Source: Bacteroidales bacterium | Lineage (GTDB): Bacteria; Bacteroidota; Bacteroidia; Bacteroidales; P3 | Assembly: GCA_017561155.1 (NCBI GenBank) | Contig: JAFZDP010000001.1 | Coordinates: 1 to 64,000, forward strand | Direction: 5' to 3' | DNA: 64,000 nucleotides | Part shown: positions 1 to 10,421 of the stretch, piece by piece | Layout of the letters: each line of letters opens with the position of its first letter | Position numbering within the stretch: position 1 is the first letter of the stretch | Notes under the pieces: model-generated | Database searches by the model: none | The model's input: the letters and a program-made list of their open reading frames with translations, nothing else | Told to the model about the DNA's origin: nothing | Position numbers and translations under genes: made by a program

Positions 1-50
1 TATTGATTGTTTGAGTGTAGGAAAGTGTAGGAAAATTTTATCGATACATC

Positions 51-83
51 TTTGGTTTAATTCAAAAAAAAATCGTATCTTTG
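51..83 (+). promoter_or_regulatory. Bacteroidota-type promoter
   Basis: TTTG at 51-54 and TATCTTTG at 76-83 are separated by 21 bases, matching the -33/-7 consensus of the Bacteroidota housekeeping sigma factor. It would start a transcript near position 90, just ahead of the small ORF at 149. Confidence 0.6.
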
Positions 84-148
84 TAACACATTTTTACAAT
101 TACCACATAGCGTAATTGACTGGGGAACAATCAAAAACATACTTTTTA

Positions 149-325
149 ATGATAACGGCACTGCTTGTGATATTTTTAGTAATCTGTATATCAATGGTTT
201 CGTTTGTAGATGTTGCATATAGTTCGTCGGCTATAGGTTTTGGTGTAGTAGCCGAATCGTTGTCCTCGCTATTGTCTACTGCCTATTTTGTGTTGTTGTT
301 TACAACTATTTTCTATTCCGGATAG
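149..325 (+). CDS. Small hydrophobic hypothetical protein (58 aa)
   Basis: The predicted product is 58 residues, almost all hydrophobic, with two likely membrane segments (about residues 1-20 and 35-55). I chose the ATG at 149; an in-frame TTG at 116 would add 11 residues but is less likely. A good promoter (51-83) lies just upstream. I do not recognise a family. The ORF could be a real small membrane protein or the remains of a longer gene, and the repeat-rich region that follows hints at local rearrangement. Confidence 0.35.
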   Translation: MITALLVIFLVICISMVSFVDVAYSSSAIGFGVVAESLSSLLSTAYFVLLFTTIFYSG

Positions 326-383
326 CGTCTGTTTTTACTCATCGCATTTAGTGTAGCTGTCCACTTTTAAACAGCATAGTTCT

Positions 384-1000
384 TTGACATATCAGAATCC
401 AAGGTTTTTTATAGGACAACTAGTGGGGCGGCAGCCGGTTGTGGCTTCGCGGTGCTGCGCCGGACTAAAGACAAATGTCGTAAGACAAAAGGAGGGCAGC
501 AGCCGGAATAATGGAATTACGGAATTGCGGAATTGCGGACAGGGCGAAGCCGGCTCAAGGCTCATAGCTACTTCGTCTGCGAAGCGATAGCGAAGCACAA
601 CCAACTTTTGTCCTTTGTCTTTTGTCTTTCGACAAAAATATTATTACATTACTACATTACATTACAAAAGGAGCGAGGGTGTCGGATAGGCTTCGTGTTG
701 CTACGCCAGACAACAAGACAACTAGTCAACGAGACAACGAGTGGGGCGGTAGCCGGCTTGTAGTCTCGTAGTCTTGTGGACTCGTAGTCTGCGAAGCGAC
801 AGCGAAGCCCAAAATATTACAACATTACAACAACATTACATTTTTAGGACTACAGACAATGGTCGTGGCAGTAGCCTCCAATAGCTAATAGCCGACGGCT
901 AACAGCCGGTTAATATAATGCGGTAGCCACTTGTTGTCTTGTGGACTTGTAGACTGGTTGTCTGCTGAGCGTGAGCGAAGCCCTTTCCGAATTATAGCCA
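384..1000. repeat. Intergenic island of dispersed short repeated words
   Basis: This gene-free stretch is GC-richer than its surroundings and repeats a small vocabulary. GGGCGGCAGCCGG-like words occur near 425, 492 and 741. GCGAAGCGAYAGCGAAGC-like words occur near 578, 788 and, degenerate, near 963. CTCGTAGTCT/CTTGTGGACT words are stacked around 760-785 and 935-955. ATTACATTAC runs lie near 640-665 and 815-840. Short ORFs across it are low-complexity and look non-coding. It may be a decayed repeat array or a recombination-prone spacer. Confidence 0.5.
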
Positions 1001-1026
1001 CAAAAACTATGCTTAGATTTAGCAAA

Positions 1027-1066
1027 AAACTTCTACATATGGCACCTTAGGCAGTAGTAGAAGTTT
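1027..1066 (-). terminator. Probable terminator of the sigma/anti-sigma operon
   Basis: A perfect 10-bp inverted repeat (AAACTTCTAC / GTAGAAGTTT) has a 20-base loop. Read on the minus strand it is followed by a T run, just beyond the stop codon at 1075. Confidence 0.5.
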
Positions 1067-1074
1067 CGCATTAT

Positions 1075-2034
1075 TTATTTTCGTAATAAGAAAATTGTTC
1101 CTTGTTTTTGTTTTCTCGAGTTGTTTTTGTCGATATATATTATGTAGTATACATACGTTCCCGTTGCTAAATTTTCGCCATTATGTGTGCCGTCCCACGC
1201 TTCGTTTATGTCTTTGGATTTGTATACCAATTGTCGGTGTTTGTCGTATATATTTATTTCGTATGTTTTTATGTCTTTGCCTATCACATAAAAACGGTTG
1301 TTTGTTACATCGTTTGGTGTAAAGGCTTTTGGGATATATAGGTCTTCCTCTTCTTCGCCTTTTGAAGTGTTTGTGTTTTGTGTATCAGTCGGTCTACTTT
1401 CAGTTTTTTGGCTGTCGTTTACATACGTCGATTCGGTGTTGTTTGTCGGTTCGGCAGTTTTTTCTGCATAGTGGTTGTTGTCGTTTTCTACAGGGTTGTT
1501 GTTGTTTGTGATACTAGTATTAGTTGTTTCTTGTACAATAGGGGTGATGTTTTCTAGTGTAGTTGTTTCTGCCGTATATGTTTCATCAGTCGGTAGTATA
1601 TTGCTTTTGGCTTCGCTGTTTGTAGTAGCAATAGTGGCATTTTCTTTTTGTGCCGGAACTATGCTGTTTGTAGTTATAGTGTTGCTATTGTTGTAGGCTG
1701 ATCCGCTATTTTGGGTAGAGGTAGTGGCATTGTTTTGTATTGCTGCATCGTGGTTGTTATGTGCAGTGTTTTCTTTATCGGAGTTCGATGTGGCAGGACG
1801 TTCTGCAGCTATTGGTTCGGCTATAGCCACAGTGTTGTCGGCCGGCGATGTGGTAAGCACTATTGCCACAATGGCGGCAACAGCTGCTGCACCTATGGCT
1901 GCCATTGTGCCTGCTTTAGTTATCCGCATTTTGCGAATATCTTTTTCGATGTTTTCCCATACTTGTGGGGTAGGGGTATCTTCGAAATTGTTTAGTTCGT
2001 CGATTATGCTTTTGTATGTTTTGTTATCTTTCAT
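1075..2034 (-). CDS. Anti-sigma-like membrane protein with T9SS type B C-terminal domain
   Basis: The 319-residue protein has three parts. A short cytoplasmic N-terminus (1-39) carries the PxxVWxxIE pattern common in Bacteroidota proteins paired with ECF sigma factors. One alanine-rich membrane helix spans about 41-61. A long Asn/Thr/Ser/Glu-rich linker runs from about 65 to 232, followed by a C-terminal domain (about 233-319: IPKAFTPND, NIYDKHRQLVY, WDGTHNGE, TGTYVYYI) resembling the gliding-motility-associated, T9SS type B sorting domain. Its ATG overlaps the sigma factor stop by four bases (ATGA), so the two are translationally coupled. Inferred role: membrane anti-sigma partner whose periplasmic part senses or engages export. 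The odd point is a secretion sorting domain on a protein that has an internal helix instead of a cleavable signal peptide. Confidence 0.75.
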   Translation of the reverse strand: MKDNKTYKSIIDELNNFEDTPTPQVWENIEKDIRKMRITKAGTMAAIGAAAVAAIVAIVLTTSPADNTVAIAEPIAAERPATSNSDKENTAHNNHDAAIQNNATTSTQNSGSAYNNSNTITTNSIVPAQKENATIATTNSEAKSNILPTDETYTAETTTLENITPIVQETTNTSITNNNNPVENDNNHYAEKTAEPTNNTESTYVNDSQKTESRPTDTQNTNTSKGEEEEDLYIPKAFTPNDVTNNRFYVIGKDIKTYEINIYDKHRQLVYKSKDINEAWDGTHNGENLATGTYVYYIIYIDKNNSRKQKQGTIFLLRK

Positions 2035-2582
2035 CGTTGATTTTTTATAGGTTTTTCTAAATATGTTCTCAGTATTGTTTTTGCTTTGCTCAAAGAGCCT
2101 CTTATTGTGTGTTCCGAAAGGTTCAGCTTTTCGGCAATCTCTTTGGTCGAAAAGCCTTCTATTTCTGCCATATTGAATATCATTCGGTGCATGTTTGACA
2201 GTCGTTGTATTGCATTTAGCATCTCTTGCATTGAGTATCTGTATTCGATATTTTCTATGCTGTTGCTGTCGTCGATATGGTCGTTGGCTATTGTTTCGTC
2301 GGAGTCTAGTAGTGTAATTTCGTTGCGTGCATTCTCTTTAAGTTTGTTTATGGCAACGTTTACTACTATTCTTCTCAGCCACCCTTCGAACGATCCTTCC
2401 GAACGATATTTTTTTATGTTGAGGTATACTTTGATAAAGCTGTCTTGAAGAACATCTTCAGCTTCGGCTCTGTTTTGCATATACCGAAGGCTTACACCCA
2501 TCATTTTTGGGGCATAAGTATCGTATATCTTACGAAATGCATCAGCATCGTTCCTTTTGCAAGCCTCTATGAGTTCGTTCAT
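2031..2582 (-). CDS. RNA polymerase ECF-type sigma-70 factor
   Basis: This 183-residue protein directs RNA polymerase to a dedicated set of promoters. Region 2 lies at about residues 8-78 (DAFRKIYDTYAPKM, AEDVLQDSFIKVY, FEGWLRRIVVNVAINKL). Region 4 lies at about 118-172 (LNAIQRLSNMHRMIFNM, GFSTKEIAEKLNLSEHTIR, a helix-turn-helix). The length is typical for ECF factors. The gene precedes and overlaps the membrane protein gene by ATGA, the usual sigma/anti-sigma arrangement. I saw no convincing -33/-7 promoter in the 100 bases upstream, so it may use its own sigma factor. Confidence 0.93.
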   Translation of the reverse strand: MNELIEACKRNDADAFRKIYDTYAPKMMGVSLRYMQNRAEAEDVLQDSFIKVYLNIKKYRSEGSFEGWLRRIVVNVAINKLKENARNEITLLDSDETIANDHIDDSNSIENIEYRYSMQEMLNAIQRLSNMHRMIFNMAEIEGFSTKEIAEKLNLSEHTIRGSLSKAKTILRTYLEKPIKNQR

Positions 2583-2642
2583 GTTCTTCTATCTCTATTT
2601 GCTACTAAGACAATAAAAAATGCTTTTTGATTCATAAAAAAA

Positions 2643-2674
2643 CAAAAAAAGCCATTCGACGATGGCTTTTTTGT
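2643..2674. terminator. Terminator after the M6 protease operon
   Basis: A GCCAT/ATGGC stem is flanked by an A run on one side and a T run on the other. It sits between the stop of the distal M6 gene (2685) and the sigma factor gene, and ends the protease transcript on the minus strand. Confidence 0.7.
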
Positions 2675-2684
2675 AATGTTTGTT

Positions 2685-5489
2685 TTATTCTGCGATAATT
2701 AGTTTTTCTGTTTTCTCGAACTCGGAGTTTAAAAATCTAATCAGATAAATACCTTTTCTAAGGTTTGTTGTACAAACGTTTGTTTGAGTGTATGGCAATA
2801 TCGAGCCTGTTGTGATGGCTTTTCCACTTATGTCGTATATAGTGAAATAGGTAATGCCACTATGATTGTTTGTTAGCACAACATTGTCGCGAGTAGGATT
2901 CGGATAAATGCTTATTTTGCTATCGGCATATTCCGGTTGTTCTATGCCTATTTTAGGAACAAATGTAGCATATATGGTATGGTTTGCCGAAATGTTTGAA
3001 ATCTTGAATGTGTTGCCGTCAATTGCTACGTTTTTTCCGTTTACATATACGGTGTCTACAACGTAGTTTAGTCGTGGAGTGATAGTAAACACAGCCGAAT
3101 CGCCGGCATTGAAATGGCTTATACCATCGGGCGATATAGAGCCAAAACCATTGGTAGATGCTGCTACTATGAATCCGCTATCGGCAAAGGTTTCGATGTT
3201 TATGTAGTCTACTTTTATTCCGCTGCCACTGTCTGTTTCTGCCACAAGGGATATAAGATAGAAATTCGACAACTCTTGTAGCCCGATTATAAGTTCGGCA
3301 TTAGTGGTGGTGTTGAAGTGTTGTAGTCGTTTCCAGTTGGCGGTGCTTTTGGCTTTGTACCATACAGACATTGCATCGGGTCCGGTGGTATTGAAAGCCA
3401 TATTGTTCATTTTTATTTTCATTACAGCACTGCTGCAACTGTCAAAGTTGAAAGGAGGCAAAACAACACGAGTTATGTTTTTTTCGCCATTGCTTTTGCA
3501 AATCAGATAAGAGTTTTCTGTCTGCCATAGAGATGTGTTTTCTATGTTTTCTTGCGACCAACATTCTGACAACTCACTGTCGAAAGTTTCATTGTAAGGG
3601 AATGCGTCTATGGCGCTGCAATAGGTGTTGGCATAGGTTTCTATACCATTGCTGTATGTGGTGTTGTTGATTTTGGTATATATTTTGTAGAAGTAAGTAG
3701 TGTTGAAGTCGAGGTTTTTGTGGGTGAACGACGATGCCGAACCTACATAAATAACGCTGTCGTTAAGATCCAAAACATCGCCAACTTTGTAGTTTGAATC
3801 GGCTGGTGTACTGAAAGAGTTGTTTTTTGAGCAAACAATCATAACGTTGTAGCTGCTGTATTTTTGCCAATTCAAAGCTATGCTGTTGTCCGAAGCACCA
3901 CTTGCTGTTATAGAAAGAGGTTCGGGCATTGCATTGTTTAGTTTGAAATATATTTGTTCTCCATTAGCCCATATATGGTTCAAGGCTATATTTGTCAAGT
4001 TGGTGTCCCAATCTCTTATCCAAGGGGTAGAGTAGTCGGATAGGGTGGTTCTGTTGTATGCGCCCGGAAATGGACATTCGCTTCCGTTTACGTTGCCATA
4101 CGACGACGGAGTGCTATTGGGCTGTTGATAAGCGGCACCGGCACAAACAGGGTATAGTCGTTGTGGGTGTTTGGTGTTGATGTTCCAATAGCTAAGGTTG
4201 GCATGTGCATGATATACCATCATACCACTACCCGGCAAGTTGCGGTCGAATTTTTTTCTTTGACGATTTTCGATAAGATAGTATTCGTTTGCAGTTGCTG
4301 TGTTTATTCTATAGAAAGAGTTAGAGTCGTCGGAAGCCGGATTAAGAATAACTGTAGACTGAGTGTCTAATACAGTTGGTGTAGCCCAACGATAAATGTA
4401 TATTTTTGTGTAAGGGTTGTGGTGAGCCGGGCATGCACCATTTCCATTCCACGAACCACTGGCCATTAGGTCCCATTTTCCCATGCCCGAAAAGTCGCCA
4501 CCCGAACCTTCGTAGTCGGTGTCGTAGTAGTCCGGCGAACCGAAAACGTGTCCCAATTCGTGGCATATAACACCAATGTTTGTCAGTTTTCCTTCTTCGT
4601 TACCTTGAAATTCAGGCGAGCAAGAATAAGTAGAAATAGTGGTGTTGTTGTAGTTCAATGCTTCGCTTAGTTGCCATTTGTGCGACCAAATGCAGTCGGC
4701 ACCGCCACCTGCTTCTTCGCCAAAGCCGGCAAACAAAATGTGGGCACCATCCATAATGCCGTCACCATCATTGTCGTAGATCGAGTAATCGACACTTGCC
4801 GAAGCAGCTATAAAGGCTTCGCGTGCAAGGTCGCGTCCGTCGCCATCGATGTTGTTGCCGTAGAAGGCTATGTTGCTATCGGCGGTATATGGTCCTACAA
4901 CGTCGGCTTCCAAGATAAATTTGCCATAAGAGTTTTCGTAGTAAAAGTCGCGGACACTGCCTTTGGCATAGTTCATATTGTAGTTTATTTGGTTGAACAT
5001 ATTGCGTACTACAAATGGTGCTATGCTAAATGCTTTATCTTTGAAACTCATCAAGATGATAAGTATTTTCTTTGTGCCTACTACATCTCCGCCATATTTT
5101 AGGGCTTCTTGTTCCTTGGTCAGTTTCCACAACGATAACATTGTTTCTACTTGCATATAACTAAAACGTAACTTTTTAGGTGTGCGTTCTAGAAACTTTA
5201 TCACCTCGTTTGGTCTGTCTTCTATATTGGTGGCTATGTATTGGCTGGCTACCATATTCTCGTCGGAGTCTAAAGTGGCGTAAACAAAGTAGCCATCATC
5301 GTTGGTTACTAAAGAATATCCATCGACGGTTTCGGCCCAATGTACTTTTTCGTCACCTTTCATATAGATAGATACGAATGTTTTTTTGTCGGGCTGACGA
5401 AAATTTATCAACTCGGGATAGGCATTAATAGCCACAAGTTTAGAAAGAAATAATGATATAAATAAGCTTAAAGCAATTACTTTTCTCAT
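2685..5489 (-). CDS. Secreted M6 family metalloprotease, T9SS cargo (934 aa)
   Basis: This is a secreted zinc endopeptidase of the immune-inhibitor-A (M6) type. In order: signal peptide (about 1-22), M6 N-terminal domain (23-130), and catalytic domain with HELGH at 310-314 followed by GSPDYYDTDY. Next come an Asp-rich probable calcium site (DNDGDGIMDG, 239-248), a fibronectin III-like domain (about 525-620), a jelly-roll-like domain (about 625-775), and an InlB-type repeat (GFGSISPDG..FNAGDSAVFTITP). The last part is a T9SS type A sorting domain (YPNPTRDNVVL to the C-terminal LIIAE). It lies 13 bases after its paralogue at 5503-8142 and is probably co-transcribed with it. Likely role: extracellular protein breakdown feeding peptide uptake. 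Confidence 0.92.
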   Translation of the reverse strand: MRKVIALSLFISLFLSKLVAINAYPELINFRQPDKKTFVSIYMKGDEKVHWAETVDGYSLVTNDDGYFVYATLDSDENMVASQYIATNIEDRPNEVIKFLERTPKKLRFSYMQVETMLSLWKLTKEQEALKYGGDVVGTKKILIILMSFKDKAFSIAPFVVRNMFNQINYNMNYAKGSVRDFYYENSYGKFILEADVVGPYTADSNIAFYGNNIDGDGRDLAREAFIAASASVDYSIYDNDGDGIMDGAHILFAGFGEEAGGGADCIWSHKWQLSEALNYNNTTISTYSCSPEFQGNEEGKLTNIGVICHELGHVFGSPDYYDTDYEGSGGDFSGMGKWDLMASGSWNGNGACPAHHNPYTKIYIYRWATPTVLDTQSTVILNPASDDSNSFYRINTATANEYYLIENRQRKKFDRNLPGSGMMVYHAHANLSYWNINTKHPQRLYPVCAGAAYQQPNSTPSSYGNVNGSECPFPGAYNRTTLSDYSTPWIRDWDTNLTNIALNHIWANGEQIYFKLNNAMPEPLSITASGASDNSIALNWQKYSSYNVMIVCSKNNSFSTPADSNYKVGDVLDLNDSVIYVGSASSFTHKNLDFNTTYFYKIYTKINNTTYSNGIETYANTYCSAIDAFPYNETFDSELSECWSQENIENTSLWQTENSYLICKSNGEKNITRVVLPPFNFDSCSSAVMKIKMNNMAFNTTGPDAMSVWYKAKSTANWKRLQHFNTTTNAELIIGLQELSNFYLISLVAETDSGSGIKVDYINIETFADSGFIVAASTNGFGSISPDGISHFNAGDSAVFTITPRLNYVVDTVYVNGKNVAIDGNTFKISNISANHTIYATFVPKIGIEQPEYADSKISIYPNPTRDNVVLTNNHSGITYFTIYDISGKAITTGSILPYTQTNVCTTNLRKGIYLIRFLNSEFEKTEKLIIAE

Positions 5490-5502
5490 CTTGATAAGTG
5501 TT

Positions 5503-8142
5503 TTATTTTATTATTAGTATTTCACTGCTTTCGAATATGTCTGATGTAAACTTAACCACATACGAACCTGTTTTCAGATGGCGTACGTCTATTTTGCCAT
5601 CGGCATTTAGGAGCGTTTTTGGCGATACTGCTTGTCCTACTACATTGTATATAGTGTAGTAGGTAGTGTTGTTTGCATCGGCAGGTATTGTTACAAATAC
5701 TTCGTCTTTTGCAGGGTTTGGATGCAATACAATGTTTGTGGCATTGTTTGTTACGGTGTTTATTCCTATGTTATCCAATCTGTCCGAAACAATGACATTG
5801 TCTATAGCCACACCATTTCCGTAGTTTAGTGTTGCTTGGAATGCCAATTGGTAGCTCGAAGATACGTTTGGTAATTGTATGGTATCTTTTGTCCAAGAAC
5901 CATCGTTTGGAGAGTAGGTTTTCAGAACACTCCATTCGTTTTCCAAAGAGCTGCGATACAATACTGCCAACGAGTCTTGGTAAGATGCTCTTTTGCGAAG
6001 CATATAGTTGAAAACTAAATATCCTTGACTTTGTTGGCCAAAATCGAACAACGATGTTGTTACTCTTGCTGTTTCTCCAATGGTTTCGTAGTTCGAAAGT
6101 TTTACAAATAAGCATTGTTCACCTTGGCTTGGCGATATGTAATCGCGATTTTTTACTACCCAGGCAATATTTTCGTTGCTAGTTACCATACTCCAGCAGT
6201 TTGGTATAATGGTGTCGTTTTCGAATCCTTCGCGGTAAGGGAAGGTAGTTGTTTCGGAGCACGGAGTAGTAAATGTTCCTGCTATTCCTTCCGACCAAGT
6301 AGGGGTATTGTTTATCTTAGTGTATAATTTGTAGTAGTATGTTTGTTCTGGATTTAAGTTTTGGTGTATGTAAGAGGTGCTGCTACCTACATATAGTACA
6401 GTGCCGCCGCCTTCGATAGTGCTGCCTGCGCTATATTCGCTGTTGTTTGGTGTGCCAAATGTAGAGTCGGCAGAGTAAACCAACATTACAGGTAGGCTAC
6501 CGTAGTTAAGCCACGACAACTTCATAGATGTAGAAGAGTTTGCCACGCCTTTGAAACTTCCGGCTTCTTTAACACCACCATTGAATACAAAGCTGATAGT
6601 TTTTAAAGTATTGTTGCTTACAATATCTGTGATCGGTTTTTCGGTGTTTTCTCCGTTCCACGAAATAGCAGCCGGGGTAGTGTTGTCGGTAAACGATGTT
6701 TTGTTTCTGCTACCTGGAAATGTGCACGATCCCGAACTTACAGTACCATACGATGATGTATTAGAAGTAGGTTGTCGGTACGAGCTACCTGCGTTTACAG
6801 GAAACATTCTTTGAGGGTGTGTAGTGTTTACATTGCTGGCTTCGGGAGTCATAGATGGGTGTACATGATATATAAGCATTCCACGTCCGGGAAGTGCTGC
6901 ATCGAAATTTGATGGTTGTCTGTTTTCTAATAAGAAATATTCGTTTTGAGTCTTTGTATAGTAACGATAGAACGAGTTTGGCGAATCGGACGACGACTCC
7001 ATAACAACAGAACAAGCCGAATCTAGGTCTATAGCATTGGCCCATTTATATATGAATATCTTTGTGTAAGGGTTGTGGTGTGCCGGCGACAATCCATTTT
7101 CGTTCCAGTTTCCGCTGCCCATCAAGTCCCATTCTCCTGTGCCCGGATATTCTCCACCTGAACTTTCGTAGTCGGTGTCGTAAAAGTCGGGAGCACCAAA
7201 AACGTGTCCTAATTCGTGGCATATTACACCTATAAATGTAAGACGTCCTCCCGAAGAACCGCGTAGTTCGGGCGAACAAGAATATACGGAGATGTTTGTT
7301 CCGTCGTGACGTATGGTTGGGCTGATAATACTTTTGTGTGACCAAATAAGGTTGGCGTTGCCTGTTGCTTCTTCGCCATAACCTGCATATAGTATGTGTA
7401 AACCATCTACTTCGCCATCGTTATTGTTGTCGTAGTTAGAGTAGTCTACGTCGGCAGCGGCAGCATTAACGGCTTCGCGTGCAAACGCTTGGTAGCCCGA
7501 CGAGCCTCTGTTGCCGTAGTAAGCAGTATTGTTTTGGGTAGTGTATGGACCGGCTATATCAAACTCCAACGATAGTTGACCGTAAGAGTTGGCATAGTAA
7601 TAGTCGTGTACACTGCCTTTGTAACCATTGGATGTATAGTTTACTTGATTGAAAAGAGCTTCAACTTCGGCTTTCGAACGTGTGAACGATTTATCTTTAA
7701 ACTGCATCAAGATTAATAGTAGTTTTACTTTGCCTTTGGTAACGGCGGTGTTTTTTTGCGATTTTTGTTCTTCTACGATATTCCACAAATATACCATTTC
7801 GTTTTGTTGTGCCTGAGTGTAGCGTAGGTATTTTGGGGTAGAATTTAAAAACTTTACTACTTCTTTCGAGCGAGAAGCCTTGTTGGTAGCAATTATATCA
7901 GATGGTACCATGTCGCCTTTTTCGTTTTGCATAGCATAAACAAGGTATCCTTCTTTGTTATATAATAACGAATATCCGTCTTCGCTTTCCATCCAATTCA
8001 CTTTTTCGTCGCCTTTTATGTATATGGAAATAGTGCTATTGTCGGGTTGCGTAAATGTTACAAGATGAGGGTATGCTTTAACCGCAAAAACCTCTACAGC
8101 AGTCAATAATATTGCTGCTGCAAGTATTAAGATTTTCTTCAT
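5503..8142 (-). CDS. Secreted M6 family metalloprotease, T9SS cargo (879 aa)
   Basis: This is the paralogue and upstream partner of the M6 protease at 2685-5489, with near-colinear N-terminal and catalytic domains. It has a signal peptide (1-20), HELGH at 309-313 followed by GAPDFYDTDY, and a degenerate Asp/Asn loop at about 238-246. A fibronectin III-like domain and a choice-of-anchor-type jelly-roll follow (about 625-790, ending in VAIDNVIVSD). A T9SS type A domain closes the protein (HPNPAKDEVFV to SSEILIIK). It lacks the InlB-type repeat of its partner. A strong minus-strand promoter lies 45-75 bases upstream of the start. The pair looks like a tandem duplication with divergence in the accessory domains. 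Confidence 0.92.
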   Translation of the reverse strand: MKKILILAAAILLTAVEVFAVKAYPHLVTFTQPDNSTISIYIKGDEKVNWMESEDGYSLLYNKEGYLVYAMQNEKGDMVPSDIIATNKASRSKEVVKFLNSTPKYLRYTQAQQNEMVYLWNIVEEQKSQKNTAVTKGKVKLLLILMQFKDKSFTRSKAEVEALFNQVNYTSNGYKGSVHDYYYANSYGQLSLEFDIAGPYTTQNNTAYYGNRGSSGYQAFAREAVNAAAADVDYSNYDNNNDGEVDGLHILYAGYGEEATGNANLIWSHKSIISPTIRHDGTNISVYSCSPELRGSSGGRLTFIGVICHELGHVFGAPDFYDTDYESSGGEYPGTGEWDLMGSGNWNENGLSPAHHNPYTKIFIYKWANAIDLDSACSVVMESSSDSPNSFYRYYTKTQNEYFLLENRQPSNFDAALPGRGMLIYHVHPSMTPEASNVNTTHPQRMFPVNAGSSYRQPTSNTSSYGTVSSGSCTFPGSRNKTSFTDNTTPAAISWNGENTEKPITDIVSNNTLKTISFVFNGGVKEAGSFKGVANSSTSMKLSWLNYGSLPVMLVYSADSTFGTPNNSEYSAGSTIEGGGTVLYVGSSTSYIHQNLNPEQTYYYKLYTKINNTPTWSEGIAGTFTTPCSETTTFPYREGFENDTIIPNCWSMVTSNENIAWVVKNRDYISPSQGEQCLFVKLSNYETIGETARVTTSLFDFGQQSQGYLVFNYMLRKRASYQDSLAVLYRSSLENEWSVLKTYSPNDGSWTKDTIQLPNVSSSYQLAFQATLNYGNGVAIDNVIVSDRLDNIGINTVTNNATNIVLHPNPAKDEVFVTIPADANNTTYYTIYNVVGQAVSPKTLLNADGKIDVRHLKTGSYVVKFTSDIFESSEILIIK

Positions 8143-8186
8143 TTTATGTTGTTTTATTATTAAATTACTATTTTCAAAACCATCTG

Positions 8187-8218
8187 CAAAGATACGTTTT
8201 TATTTTGAATTACGCAAA
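8187..8218 (-). promoter_or_regulatory. Promoter of the M6 protease operon
   Basis: On the minus strand, TTTG (8218-8215) and TATCTTTG (8194-8187) are separated by 20 bases, an ideal Bacteroidota promoter. The inferred start leaves a leader of about 40 bases before the ATG at 8142. Confidence 0.8.
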
Positions 8219-8249
8219 TATCACATTTATGAGGTTTCTCGAAGATATG

Positions 8250-10349
<2,100 letters not shown>

Positions 10350-10388
10350 TTATTGTTTTTTATGTATGGTGGGTATGGGAAAAACGTG

Positions 10389-10396
10389 TATCTTTG
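10389..10396 (+). promoter_or_regulatory. -7 element upstream of the YeiH-type gene
   Basis: TATCTTTG followed by CAAC lies 26 bases before the ATG at 10422. No clear TTTG -33 box was seen. It supports the internal ATG over an upstream in-frame start at 10266, which would overlap ligA. Confidence 0.55.
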
Positions 10397-10421
10397 CAAC
10401 TTTAAATTGTATTTTGGTATT

